The notes under the pieces: model-generated
Told to the model about the DNA's origin: nothing
The model's input: the letters and a program-made list of their open reading frames with translations, nothing else
Database searches by the model: none
Part shown: positions 38,707-48,875 of the stretch, one piece after another
Layout: each line of letters begins with the position of its first letter
Position numbering within the stretch: the stretch's first letter is position 1
Source of the DNA: an uncultured Pelagibacteraceae bacterium
GTDB taxonomy: Bacteria > Pseudomonadota > Alphaproteobacteria > Pelagibacterales > Pelagibacteraceae
Length of the DNA stretch: 64,000 nt
Direction of reading: 5' to 3'
Assembly (NCBI GenBank): GCA_902552345.1
Contig: CACDGO010000001.1
Span: forward strand, 62,001 to 126,000
Position numbers and translations under genes: made by a program

Positions 38707-39965
38707 TTTTTATTTAAAATATTCCCACAGTTATAAAGACTACCAAAACAAACAATTAATTTTTTTTCTTTACTACTTATTTTTTTTAATGCTTCCGCGA
38801 AATTATTACTTTTTTCTACTTTAAATTTATTTTTGACTGCGACTTTATAAAGTTCATTACTTGAGACTGAGTTGAGCTCATTTTCAATGGGCATCGTAAC
38901 AACTTTTTTAAACACCCCTTTAAGCTGTTTAATAAATAAATCTGGTTCTTTATTTTTAGTCATAGCCCAAATTCCATATATAGGAATTTTTATATTTTTT
39001 AAATATGATGCTAAATTTTGTGCATCAGCAGTAGCATGTGCGCCATCAATCATGATGATTTCATTTTTGTGAAGCTTATTTTTAATTTTCCCTTTATTAA
39101 GGTATTGAAATCGACCCTCAAAAGAGAGTAAAGGCAAAGTCTTTTGGATAGTTTTTTTATTTATTTTGAGATCAAGAGCTACTTTTATAGCTAAGCAAAC
39201 ATTTTCAAACATTCCTTTAGAATAAACATTTTTGGTATTAAGTTTTATTTTATATTTTCTATCTTGATAGTAATATCGGCCACCCTTTTTAAAAAGTTTC
39301 CAAGTATCAGGATATATAATTTTACTCTTATTGTTTTTTAATTTAGTCTTTATTTTTCTTAAAACATTTGGTGACTGTTTACCTACATAAATATTTGTAA
39401 AATCACTAAGAAACCCCACATCCTCTTTTATAACCTCATCCAAAGTTTTTCTTTTTAAAAAATTTAAATGTTGTTTATTTATATTTGTGCAAATTTGAAG
39501 TTTCGGGAAGTTATGGATATTGTTAGAGTCCAATCTCCAGAGCGCACCAGTTTCTTGAATATTATAATCAACATTTAATTCTGAAGCATTAATAATGTAA
39601 ACTAAAGTAAGACATTCAAAAATTGTTAAAGGAATATTTAATTTTTCAATCTGTTTTATAGTTTTTTTAATTTCTTTGAAACTCAAGTACTTATCACCCA
39701 TGTAAAATCTCTCTCTTATGTCTCTGAGCGAGGGTGAAATATGCGTCGTTACTTTTTGATTGTTTGCCTCGATAAACGATTTTAAAGAAAACAGTGTAGT
39801 AAACTTACCAGACTCCCCAACCACTGATATTACATTTTTAAGTTTTTTTTCAGGATTTTCTAACAAGTCTAAAGCTAGTTTGATCCTTTTTAGACCAAAG
39901 TTAACAGATTTATTGAAAAGTTTATGATTAGCTAGCTGTTTGTAAAGATTGATCGACTTTGACAT
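38703..39965 (-). CDS. folC: Divergent folylpolyglutamate/dihydrofolate synthase
   Basis: Mur-ligase-like architecture and synteny after accD; degenerate motifs (see findings). Confidence 0.75.
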   Translation of the reverse strand: MSKSINLYKQLANHKLFNKSVNFGLKRIKLALDLLENPEKKLKNVISVVGESGKFTTLFSLKSFIEANNQKVTTHISPSLRDIRERFYMGDKYLSFKEIKKTIKQIEKLNIPLTIFECLTLVYIINASELNVDYNIQETGALWRLDSNNIHNFPKLQICTNINKQHLNFLKRKTLDEVIKEDVGFLSDFTNIYVGKQSPNVLRKIKTKLKNNKSKIIYPDTWKLFKKGGRYYYQDRKYKIKLNTKNVYSKGMFENVCLAIKVALDLKINKKTIQKTLPLLSFEGRFQYLNKGKIKNKLHKNEIIMIDGAHATADAQNLASYLKNIKIPIYGIWAMTKNKEPDLFIKQLKGVFKKVVTMPIENELNSVSSNELYKVAVKNKFKVEKSNNFAEALKKISSKEKKLIVCFGSLYNCGNILNKN

Positions 39966-40842
39966 TAGACTCTTGTTTAGCTTGAGCTTCTGCCTTTTTC
40001 AATAGAACATTTAATAATGTTCCAATAGTTGTATTTAAATATTGTCTTTCAACTATCAGATCTATTCCTCCATGATCCTTGACATATTCAGCCGTCTGAA
40101 AATCATCAGGTAGAGTTTCTCTAACTGTATCTTGAATAACCCTTCTTCCAGCAAAACCTATTACACTTTTAGGTTCGCTTATTAATATGTCACCTAACAT
40201 AGCCCAAGAGGCAGTTACGCCACCAGTTGTTGGATTAGTCAAAACAACAATAAATGGAATATTTTTTTTCTTTAATTCATTAACAGCTAAAGCAGTTCTA
40301 GACATTTGCATTAATGCAATAGAACTTTCATGCATACGTTGTCCACCAGAACAACTAAAAAATATATAGGGCATGTTATTTTCGATGGCGCGCTGAGCTC
40401 CAGCTATAAAAGCTTCACCAGAAGCTGCACCGAATGATCCACCAATAAATCTAAAATCTTGGGCTCCTGCAACTACATCAATACCTTGAACTTTTCCAGT
40501 TGAAATTAAAATTGCATCATCTTGTCCGGTAAGTTTTCTCGCTGCTTTTAAACGATCTGTATATTTTTTCTTATCTTCAAAACTTAACGGATCATCTTTT
40601 GGAAGAGGTGTCTCAATAATTTCAAATTCTTTATTATCAAAAAAAGTTTCAAATCTCTCTTTACAATTAAGCTTATGATGCTCTCCACACTTAGGGCAAA
40701 CTTTTTGGTTGGAATTCATATCCTCAGAATAAATTAGGTTTTTACAACTACATGTAGTCCAAAGATTTGCCTCTACTTTGGAAGATCTTTTTTCGAATAA
40801 TGATTTAATTTTAGGTTTGATAAATTTTGTTATCCAGTTCAT
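39928..40842 (-). CDS. accD: Acetyl-CoA carboxylase carboxyltransferase subunit beta
   Basis: Zn ribbon CSCKNLIYSEDMNSNQKVCPKCGEHH; SCSGGQRMHESSIALMQM. Confidence 0.96.
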   Translation of the reverse strand: MNWITKFIKPKIKSLFEKRSSKVEANLWTTCSCKNLIYSEDMNSNQKVCPKCGEHHKLNCKERFETFFDNKEFEIIETPLPKDDPLSFEDKKKYTDRLKAARKLTGQDDAILISTGKVQGIDVVAGAQDFRFIGGSFGAASGEAFIAGAQRAIENNMPYIFFSCSGGQRMHESSIALMQMSRTALAVNELKKKNIPFIVVLTNPTTGGVTASWAMLGDILISEPKSVIGFAGRRVIQDTVRETLPDDFQTAEYVKDHGGIDLIVERQYLNTTIGTLLNVLLKKAEAQAKQESNVKVDQSLQTAS

Positions 40843-41639
40843 AAAATTTTTCTTTTAAGATTGTACACAACTTTATCTATATTTGTGACAGGATTTTGTC
40901 TCATTTTGAGTGAATTTGTTATTATTTTACACAACATACTGCCTATAACTAGCCCATTTGCTGATCTTAGGGAAGAAATAGTTTTATCTGTAATTCCAAA
41001 TCCAATTACAAGGTTTTTTTTTGGGTTGATTCTTTTTATCTTATTATAGTTCTCAAGAATTTTTCTTGCAGATACTTTTAATTTTCCACCCGTTGTAGAA
41101 AGCATAGATATATAATAAATCATTTCATGTGAGTCCCTTATAATTTTTTTCATCCTCTCTTTTGATGTAGTAGGCGACAAAAGTTGAATAAAAGTAATAC
41201 CTTTTATTTTACATTTATTTGCAAAATTTTTATTTTCAGGATATGGAAGATCCACTATTATAAGACCATCCACACCTGCTTTTTTACAATTATTTAAGAA
41301 ATTATTTTCTCCACTTTGATAAATAAGATTAAAATAACCCATGAGAATTAATGGTTTATTAGGATTGGCTTTTTTAAATTTTTTTACGATTTGAAAAACA
41401 TCTTTAAGTTTTATTCCATTTTTTAGAGCTCTGTGTGAGCTTCCTTGTATCTGACCTCCATCAGCAATTGGAGTATTGTGTGGAAATCCACACTCAAGGA
41501 TATCAGCGTATTTTGAAATTTTATTTAGAATTTTGAGTGAATTATTTTTAGTATTATCACCAGCAACAGTATAAGTAATTAAAGCAGGTCTATTTTCTTT
41601 TTTACAATTCTCAAAAGCTATAGAAATTTTCGACTTCAT
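40839..41639 (-). CDS. trpA: Tryptophan synthase alpha chain
   Basis: PALITYTVAGD, DILECGFPHNTPIADGG, GVDGLIIVDLPYPE. Confidence 0.95.
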   Translation of the reverse strand: MKSKISIAFENCKKENRPALITYTVAGDNTKNNSLKILNKISKYADILECGFPHNTPIADGGQIQGSSHRALKNGIKLKDVFQIVKKFKKANPNKPLILMGYFNLIYQSGENNFLNNCKKAGVDGLIIVDLPYPENKNFANKCKIKGITFIQLLSPTTSKERMKKIIRDSHEMIYYISMLSTTGGKLKVSARKILENYNKIKRINPKKNLVIGFGITDKTISSLRSANGLVIGSMLCKIITNSLKMRQNPVTNIDKVVYNLKRKIL

Positions 41640-42868
41640 CTAATATATGATCCTAATTTTTGTTTAATAATATCTTTATCTTTCAGACTATCACCACAAG
41701 AGTTAACAATAATAATTTCGGAAGATTTTAATTTAGGCGCTAATTTAATTGCTTCAGCAAAAGCATGAGAAGGCTCAAGTGATGGAGAAATATTTTCTAA
41801 CTTTGAAACTAGCTGGTAAGCTTTAAGAGCTTCTTCATCACTTGCAGAAGTATATTTAGCTCTTTTTGTATCTTTAAGAAAACAGTGTAAACTTGAAATA
41901 CCTGGATAGTCTAGTCCGGCGGAAATAGACTCTGTTCTACCTATTTGTCCCTCACTATCCTGAATTACATACTGAGCTGATCCATGCAGTATACCAATCT
42001 TTGAGCCATTAGTTAATGGGGCAGCATGTAATTTGCCATTCTTCGGGCCTCCAGCTTCAACTCCAATAAACTCTACGTCAGTGTCCATAAATTCATTCCA
42101 AAATCCCATAGCAGAACTTCCTCCTCCAACACAATTTAGAAGTTTCATTTTTTTTGGAATTTTCCCAAATTCTTCTTTCACTTGTATCAATAACTCTCTA
42201 GAAATTTGAGCAGTACTCCACGCACAGATTTTTACAAAAATGTTTGGACCTACTGTAGATCCAACACACATGTGTGTTGTATCACAATTTGAAACCCAAT
42301 AACGCATACATTCACTAACGGCATCAACCAATGTTTGACTGCCTGTTGTAACAGGAATTATTTTAGCTCCATTTTTCTTCATAGCCAAAACGTTTGGTTT
42401 TTGTCTTTTTAAATCTTTAGCACCCATAAATATTTTACATTTTAATCCAAATTTTTTAGCTGCCATTGAAAGCATTTTTCCTGCATAGCCTGCACCTGTA
42501 TCTCCAACAATAAATTTTTTTCCTGCTTTTTTTGCAATTAAACAATGAACAGTAGCATTGTAAATTTTATGTGCCCCGCCATTAGCTTCAGAAACAACTT
42601 TTGCATATATTTGTGCTCCCCCAAGATAATCTGTCAAATTTTCTAATTTTATCAAAGGTGTAGGAGCACCGACATAGTTCTTGAAATAATAATCTCTTTC
42701 TTTGATAAAATTTTTATCTTTTCTTAATTTTGCGAATAATTTTGTGAGGTCATCTATAGGTTTTTTTAATGTTTCTGGTATAAAATTTCCACCAAATTTT
42801 CCACCATACATAAAATTCCTATCATGTTGATCTATGAGAGGTACACCTTTTTTAATTTTTAATTTCAT
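41636..42868 (-). CDS. trpB: Tryptophan synthase beta chain
   Basis: GGAHKIYNATV (PLP Lys), CVGGGSSAMGF. Confidence 0.96.
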   Translation of the reverse strand: MKLKIKKGVPLIDQHDRNFMYGGKFGGNFIPETLKKPIDDLTKLFAKLRKDKNFIKERDYYFKNYVGAPTPLIKLENLTDYLGGAQIYAKVVSEANGGAHKIYNATVHCLIAKKAGKKFIVGDTGAGYAGKMLSMAAKKFGLKCKIFMGAKDLKRQKPNVLAMKKNGAKIIPVTTGSQTLVDAVSECMRYWVSNCDTTHMCVGSTVGPNIFVKICAWSTAQISRELLIQVKEEFGKIPKKMKLLNCVGGGSSAMGFWNEFMDTDVEFIGVEAGGPKNGKLHAAPLTNGSKIGILHGSAQYVIQDSEGQIGRTESISAGLDYPGISSLHCFLKDTKRAKYTSASDEEALKAYQLVSKLENISPSLEPSHAFAEAIKLAPKLKSSEIIIVNSCGDSLKDKDIIKQKLGSYIR

Positions 42869-43466
42869 TTAAATTTTTGATAAATCTTTTTATTTTTTGA
42901 TGATCTTTGTATCCTATTTGTGTATCTAATTCCAAACTACTTGATAAATCACAAAATTTCACACCCAATTTAACGAAGTTTTTAATATTTTCATGAGAGA
43001 TAGACCCCGCGAGGGCATATCTTTCACCTTTAGGTAACTTTGAAATTAAATTTTCTGGAAATTTTATAGATTTCTCCATACCAGGTGTGTCGAATAGAAT
43101 TATATCAGCATCTTTATATTCCTCATATTTCGCAATATCTGTTTCATCTCTTACTTTTATTGCTTTAATTGTTTTCAGTCCCATAGATTTAATCTCTTTT
43201 ACTCTTTCGTTTTTTTCTGAACCGTGTAGTTGAATATATTCAAAATTATTTAAAATTATATTTTTAATAAAATCATTTTTTGGATTTACTGTAACGGCAA
43301 CAAATAAAGAGTCTTTTCTATTATAGTTTTTTAATTTTTGAATTTCATTTAAATTTAAATTTCTAGGAGATTTTTCATAAAATACAAATCCCAAAAAATT
43401 TACTTTTAAATCAATACAAAGTTGCACATCTCTGATTGGGTTTAGGCCACAAATCTTTACTTTCAT
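42852..43466 (-). CDS. trpF: Phosphoribosylanthranilate isomerase
   Basis: MKVKICGLNPIRDVQLCIDLKVNFLGFVFYEKSPR; YIQLHGSE. Confidence 0.95.
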   Translation of the reverse strand: MKVKICGLNPIRDVQLCIDLKVNFLGFVFYEKSPRNLNLNEIQKLKNYNRKDSLFVAVTVNPKNDFIKNIILNNFEYIQLHGSEKNERVKEIKSMGLKTIKAIKVRDETDIAKYEEYKDADIILFDTPGMEKSIKFPENLISKLPKGERYALAGSISHENIKNFVKLGVKFCDLSSSLELDTQIGYKDHQKIKRFIKNLNEIKN

Positions 43467-43467
43467 T

Positions 43468-44145
43468 TTACTTTATTTGTTCAGCAAGTTTAAAAATATT
43501 TCTTCTTAAGTTCCCTTTCAGCAAACTCCTTCCCATTACTAAAGAAGTTGCCCCATTTTCAAAAGCTTTTTTTGGAGTCATCACTCTTCTTTGATCTCCT
43601 TTGCTGTCGCCATGCAGTCTAATCCCCGGAGTAATTATCTCTTTTTTAAATACTTTCTTTATTGTTTTGATTTCTTGAGGGCTACAAACTATTGCGTCTA
43701 ATTTTGCTTTATTAGCAAGTCTTGCCTGTTGAAGAACTATTTTTTTTACATCTTTATTAAAACCTATTTCTTTTAAAGATTTATTATTTAAAGACGTAAG
43801 AATAGTAACACCAACTATTTTTGATTTTGAAACTTTTTTTACAGCCTTTAAAGCTTCTATACCTGAACTAATATGGATTGTAATATAATCAAAATTTAAA
43901 TCTTTTATAGATTTTACTGCAGATGCACATGTATTAGGTATATCAGCAAGTTTATAATCTCCAAAGGTAATTTCATTTTTGAATTTTGACAAAAAATTTC
44001 TGCCATTTTTAGAATTTAAAAATTCTAAGCCAAACTTGTACCCAAAACTAATACTTGATTTTTTTGTCTCTTTAATAATTTTGCTAACTTTTAAAATACT
44101 AGTTGTATCGCAAGCAATAAAAACTTTTGGTTTAATTTTTCTCAT
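43468..44145 (-). CDS. pyrF: Orotidine 5'-phosphate decarboxylase
   Basis: GDYKLADIPNTC; TPGIRLHGDSKGDQRRVMTPKKAFENGATSLVMGRSLL. Confidence 0.93.
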   Translation of the reverse strand: MRKIKPKVFIACDTTSILKVSKIIKETKKSSISFGYKFGLEFLNSKNGRNFLSKFKNEITFGDYKLADIPNTCASAVKSIKDLNFDYITIHISSGIEALKAVKKVSKSKIVGVTILTSLNNKSLKEIGFNKDVKKIVLQQARLANKAKLDAIVCSPQEIKTIKKVFKKEIITPGIRLHGDSKGDQRRVMTPKKAFENGATSLVMGRSLLKGNLRRNIFKLAEQIK

Positions 44146-44419
44146 TTATTAATCTTTTAAGTTTTTTACTAGCTCTGAATCTTACTTTATTTTTTTCAGG
44201 TACATATATCAATTCTGAAGTTTTAGGATTACGGGCATTATATTTTTCCTTTATTTTTTTTATAAAAAACGTACCAAAACCTCTTATTTCAACACTTTGT
44301 TTTTTACTTAAAGCTTCATGAATACACTCAGTAAAAATGTCTATTATACTTTCAATTTCAGATTGATTGAGCTTTGTGTTGTTTTGTTTTAGTAGCTTAG
44401 TTATCTCTGGTCTTGACAA
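44132..44419 (-). CDS. ihfB: HU/IHF-family DNA-binding protein (IHF beta)
   Basis: VEIRGFGTFFIKKIKEKYNARNPKTSELIYVPEKNKVRFRASKKLK; downstream of rpsA. Confidence 0.93.
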   Translation of the reverse strand: MSRPEITKLLKQNNTKLNQSEIESIIDIFTECIHEALSKKQSVEIRGFGTFFIKKIKEKYNARNPKTSELIYVPEKNKVRFRASKKLKRLINEKN

Positions 44420-46141
44420 TTATTTATCTTTTTTTCCTTTTTTTCCTATAGCTTTTTCAAAAATACCTTTTAAGGTAGCCCCTGATTTAGTTGCTCCTTC
44501 ACCAAATTTAGCAATTAATGATTTTTCTTCATCAATTTGAGCTGCTTTAACACTTAATTTTACTCTTCTATTTTTAAAATCAAGTTCTGTAATCTTTGCG
44601 TCGAGCGCATTTCCAGATGAGAATACCTCTGGGCGTGCGTCTGCGGCGTCTTTAGCTAAATCTGCTTTTCTAATTGTTACTATTAATTTTTTATCTTTAT
44701 CAATAGATACTTTTACACCTGTTTTTAGTACCTCGTGTATTCGAGTAGTAATGACGTCTCCTACTTTTTTATTATTGTCTTTAAAGAAATCTAAAGGATC
44801 TTTATCAAGTGACCTTTTTGAAAATTTGATTTTATCATCTTTTATTTCCAAAATTTTTACATCTAAAACATCATGTTTTTTAAATTTTTTTAAATCTTCA
44901 ATATTTTCATCATAAGAGATTTCCTTGTAGTGAAGCATTCCTGAAAGGCCAGAGTCAATTAAGTCTCCAAAAATAGCTTTATCGGTTATATTATTTATTT
45001 TGATTTTTACTACTTCACCTTTTTTTTCTCTAATTTTATCCCATGGATTTGGAAGTGTTGCCTTATATGACAATGAAATTCTTTTTGTATCTTTATCGAT
45101 ATTTACGATCTTAAATTTTATTTTTTGTGAAACTGACAAGACTTTGTTTGGTCTTATATTTTTATTTGTCCAGTCTAGTTCAGAATTATGAATTAATCCT
45201 TCAATTCCTTCATCTATTCTAACGAAACAACCATATTCCATTATTTTTGTTACCTCACCATCGTAGATTTCTCCAACTTTATATTTTTTTTCAATATTGT
45301 CATAAGGATCTTCTGTTAATGCTTTAATTGAAGCGGAAACACGATTTGTTTTTTCGTCAATTTTTGTAATTTTGACTTTTAATTTTTGCCCTATAGTTAC
45401 TAAATCTGAGGGTTTTTTTACTCTTCCATGGCTTAAGTCTGAAACATGAAGAAGTGCATCAATACCATTAATATCTAAGAATATTCCCCAATCTGTTGTT
45501 GCTTTAACAATTGCATTTTCAACTACATCTCCCTCTTTAATATTTTTTAAAGCTTCAGTGATCTCAGCGTTTTTACTTTTTTCAAGCACAGCTCTTCTTG
45601 AAACACATACATTTCCCCTATTCTTATCAATTCTAGTTGCAATAACTTTTACGGGAGTATTCATTAAATGATCAACTCTTTTAAGAGGTCTTACATCTAT
45701 TTGAGAAGACGGCATAAAACAAGGTAAACCGTCTACGGTTGCAATAAATCCACCTTTTACTTTTCCTGTTATGTAACCAGTCATCTCTTCTTGAGTTTCG
45801 AATATTTTTTCCATTTTTTTCCAGGCTTTCATCTTTTTAGCCTTGTCTCTAGAAATTACTATTTCTCCTTTGAAGCTCTCAATTCTCTCTAGATAAACAT
45901 CTATTTGAGATCCAACTTTTAATTTGGAAAGTTCATCGTCATTTTTAAACTCTTCTATTGGTATCATTCCTTCCATTTTAGCTTTACAGTCAACAATAAT
46001 ATAATTGGAAGTTATTTCGGTTACAGTTGCTTTTATTATCTCGTTTTCTTTAAGTTTTCTATTCTCGAAGTCTTTATCTAATAAATTTTGGAATTCTTTG
46101 TGTAGTGGATTAGGTTTTTTTAGTTCTTGCTCAGTTGCCAT
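44420..46141 (-). CDS. rpsA: 30S ribosomal protein S1
   Basis: Multiple S1 domains. Confidence 0.97.
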   Translation of the reverse strand: MATEQELKKPNPLHKEFQNLLDKDFENRKLKENEIIKATVTEITSNYIIVDCKAKMEGMIPIEEFKNDDELSKLKVGSQIDVYLERIESFKGEIVISRDKAKKMKAWKKMEKIFETQEEMTGYITGKVKGGFIATVDGLPCFMPSSQIDVRPLKRVDHLMNTPVKVIATRIDKNRGNVCVSRRAVLEKSKNAEITEALKNIKEGDVVENAIVKATTDWGIFLDINGIDALLHVSDLSHGRVKKPSDLVTIGQKLKVKITKIDEKTNRVSASIKALTEDPYDNIEKKYKVGEIYDGEVTKIMEYGCFVRIDEGIEGLIHNSELDWTNKNIRPNKVLSVSQKIKFKIVNIDKDTKRISLSYKATLPNPWDKIREKKGEVVKIKINNITDKAIFGDLIDSGLSGMLHYKEISYDENIEDLKKFKKHDVLDVKILEIKDDKIKFSKRSLDKDPLDFFKDNNKKVGDVITTRIHEVLKTGVKVSIDKDKKLIVTIRKADLAKDAADARPEVFSSGNALDAKITELDFKNRRVKLSVKAAQIDEEKSLIAKFGEGATKSGATLKGIFEKAIGKKGKKDK

Positions 46142-46793
46142 ATTTCTTTTTTTTTACTCTTTCTACGTATTTAGACATTTTTACCATCATAGCTTTTTTA
46201 TCAAGTTTACCGGTGTCGATTTCTATCGAATCTCTATGTTTAAGTAAAGGGGAGTTTTTTCTACTACTATCTAAAATATTTCTTATTCTAAGGGCTTTTT
46301 TTACATCTTTAAGCTTTAGGTGCATTTTTTTGTTTTTTAGTTGCTTGTACCTACGTAATGAAGCAATTTTTAAATTACACTTAAAAAAAAATTTTAGATC
46401 AGATGTTGGTAAAATATTAGTAGATATATCTCGACCTTCAATACAACAATTTTTGTATTTTTTAGAGAAGTTTATTTGAAATTTTTTCAAAATTTTTCTA
46501 ACTTCCTTTTTTTTGGCTATAATAGCACTATGCTCTGAGATAGATGGCGTATGGAGACTAATCTTTTCAAGTCTTTGATATCTTAAATTTTTAAATTTTT
46601 TTTTTAAAAATTTAATGTCATTTTTTGGCTTAAACTTTAGTATAAGATAGCTAGCGTACCTATACAATAAACCTGAGGATAGAAATTTCAAATTATATTT
46701 TTTTGCTATCATTTTTGCACCCGTAGATTTTCCAGTTGCAGCACCGCCATCGCATGAAATTTGGATTGAATTAATATTTTTCATAGTTACCAC
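46131..46793 (-). CDS. cmk: Cytidylate kinase
   Basis: ISCDGGAATGKSTGAKMIAKKYNL; CCIEGRDISTNILP. Confidence 0.93.
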   Translation of the reverse strand: MVTMKNINSIQISCDGGAATGKSTGAKMIAKKYNLKFLSSGLLYRYASYLILKFKPKNDIKFLKKKFKNLRYQRLEKISLHTPSISEHSAIIAKKKEVRKILKKFQINFSKKYKNCCIEGRDISTNILPTSDLKFFFKCNLKIASLRRYKQLKNKKMHLKLKDVKKALRIRNILDSSRKNSPLLKHRDSIEIDTGKLDKKAMMVKMSKYVERVKKKKYGN

Positions 46794-48114
46794 CTAAGAA
46801 TTTCATGTTTTTTAAAAAAGAAGGAGAAGAAGTATAAACAGTTTCAAAGTTCTTAATATTTGTTTTTGCTCCAGTCAAAATTCCTAAAATAAATGCGGAC
46901 ATACAAATTCTATGGTCACCTAGTTTTGGAACATTTATTTTCAAATTTTTAGCATCAATCATGCCTTTACCATAAATTTTAATATTATTACTTGAAGCTA
47001 TACTTTTCACACCAACTTGTTTTAGAATTTTTTGCATTTCTTTTATTCTATTACTCTCCTTGTTTGCCAAATCTTTAATACCTTTAAAATATGATACTCC
47101 TTTTGATAATGCCGCAATTACAAAAAGTATAGGGTATTCGTCCGTTGAATTTACATAATACTCTTTTGAAGACAGGATAGGCTTGATGTTGCTACTTTTA
47201 ATAATAATATCCCCCTGAATTTCAGAATTGTACTTTTTTATATTTTTAAAATAAATATGTGCTCCGTGCTTTTTAAGAAGTTTATAAAATCCAATTCTTG
47301 TTTGATTTAAGCCCACATTTTTTATTCTTAGAAAAGATTTCTCTTTCAGAAGGGTTAAAGCTGTAAAAAAAGCTGCAGAGGAAGGATCTCCAGGCACTAT
47401 AATCTTTATTGGCTTAAGTTGTTTTTTTCCATAAATTTTTATCAATTTTTTTTCGCCATTTTTAACTCGAATAATCTCTTTATTTTGAAGCAACATATTT
47501 TCAGTGTGATCTCTGCTCTTTTCCTTCTCTAAAATATTTGTTTCACCATAAGAATTTAATCCAGCTAAAATAACAGCACTCTTTAGTTGTGCCGAAACAC
47601 CAGCTTTGTAACTAATACCGACTGGCATATTTGAAGAAACTATCCTTAAAGGAAAAGTAAACTTTCCTTTAGGGTAAAAAAATGCACCAAACTCAGACAT
47701 CAATTCAATCAATTTTTTCATATTCCTTTTATTCAAAGATTCATCACCTTTGACTTTAATTTCAATGTTAGGGGTAGATGATATTAATCCTATTAATAAT
47801 CTAGACAAGGTTCCAGAGTTACCAAAATTAAGCTCATTGTTCTTTTTAATAATAAAACTTCCAAGACCTTTACCAAAAATTTGATAACTTCCAACATCTT
47901 GTTTTTTTATATGTACACCTAATTTTTTTAAACAAATAATTGTTGACTTTACATCGTCAGATTCTAGAACATTCTTTACTGACGAAATGCTTTGACTAAT
48001 TGATCCAATTAAAAAACTTCTGATAGAAATAGATTTGTCCGAGTCAACTTTGATAGTTTTGCTAAATGAGGAAATTTTTTCATTTAGACGTAAATTAAAA
48101 CTTTTAGTAGGCAT
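46771..48114 (-). CDS. aroA: 3-phosphoshikimate 1-carboxyvinyltransferase
   Basis: DSDKSISIRSFLIGSIS, NFGNSGTLSRLLIGL, KESNRIKEM. Confidence 0.95.
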   Translation of the reverse strand: MPTKSFNLRLNEKISSFSKTIKVDSDKSISIRSFLIGSISQSISSVKNVLESDDVKSTIICLKKLGVHIKKQDVGSYQIFGKGLGSFIIKKNNELNFGNSGTLSRLLIGLISSTPNIEIKVKGDESLNKRNMKKLIELMSEFGAFFYPKGKFTFPLRIVSSNMPVGISYKAGVSAQLKSAVILAGLNSYGETNILEKEKSRDHTENMLLQNKEIIRVKNGEKKLIKIYGKKQLKPIKIIVPGDPSSAAFFTALTLLKEKSFLRIKNVGLNQTRIGFYKLLKKHGAHIYFKNIKKYNSEIQGDIIIKSSNIKPILSSKEYYVNSTDEYPILFVIAALSKGVSYFKGIKDLANKESNRIKEMQKILKQVGVKSIASSNNIKIYGKGMIDAKNLKINVPKLGDHRICMSAFILGILTGAKTNIKNFETVYTSSPSFLKNMKFLGGNYEKY

Positions 48115-48119
48115 CTATA

Positions 48120-48875
48120 TTAAGAGAATTGTGAACCAAAGTATTGTTCGATGGCCTTTGAAGATCTTAATATTTCTCTTGAAGTACCTTCTGCTATTAC
48201 TGTGTGTTCGCCTAAAACATAGCTTCTATCAGTAATGTCAAATAAATTTTTCACGTTGTGATCTGTTACTAAGATTGCAGTGCCACTAGATTGTATCTTA
48301 AGTATATATTTTTGTATATCTTGTATAACTAAAGGATCTAATGCCGCTAAAGGTTCGTCTAACAAAACAATTTTAGGTTTATTAATCATAACTCTAGCCA
48401 TCATTAATCTTCTGATCTCCCCTCCAGATAAAACTGACGCGTTCAAAGTTCTCAAGTGCTGTAAATTAAATTCGTCAAGAAGTTTTTCAGTGATTGCTTT
48501 TTGATTATCTGGACCCTTTATTGAAACTTGAGCAATACCTAAAATATTATCGTAAACTGACATATCAAAAACACTTCTTTGTTGAGGCAAATAACCTAAA
48601 CCCTCTTTCGATCTTAAATGAATTGGAACTTGTTCAATTGACTTGTTATTAAGAAATATTTTTCCACCTTCAACATTTTGCTCACCTATGCACATTGAAA
48701 ATAGTGTGGTCTTTCCACATCCATTCGGGCCAAGAACGCCTACACATTCTCCAGGAAAAACTTTTAAAGAAAGTTTTTTTAAAATTGGTCTCCCATCAAA
48801 AGATTTACTAACATCTTTTATCTCAAATATTGGCTTATCCTTTTTAAATTTTAAAATTCGAAATCCTTTTTTCAT
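48120..48875 (-). CDS. lptB: LPS export ABC transporter ATP-binding protein
   Basis: GPNGCGKTT, YLPQQRSVFDMSVYDNI, LSGGEIRRLMMARV. Confidence 0.93.
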   Translation of the reverse strand: MKKGFRILKFKKDKPIFEIKDVSKSFDGRPILKKLSLKVFPGECVGVLGPNGCGKTTLFSMCIGEQNVEGGKIFLNNKSIEQVPIHLRSKEGLGYLPQQRSVFDMSVYDNILGIAQVSIKGPDNQKAITEKLLDEFNLQHLRTLNASVLSGGEIRRLMMARVMINKPKIVLLDEPLAALDPLVIQDIQKYILKIQSSGTAILVTDHNVKNLFDITDRSYVLGEHTVIAEGTSREILRSSKAIEQYFGSQFS

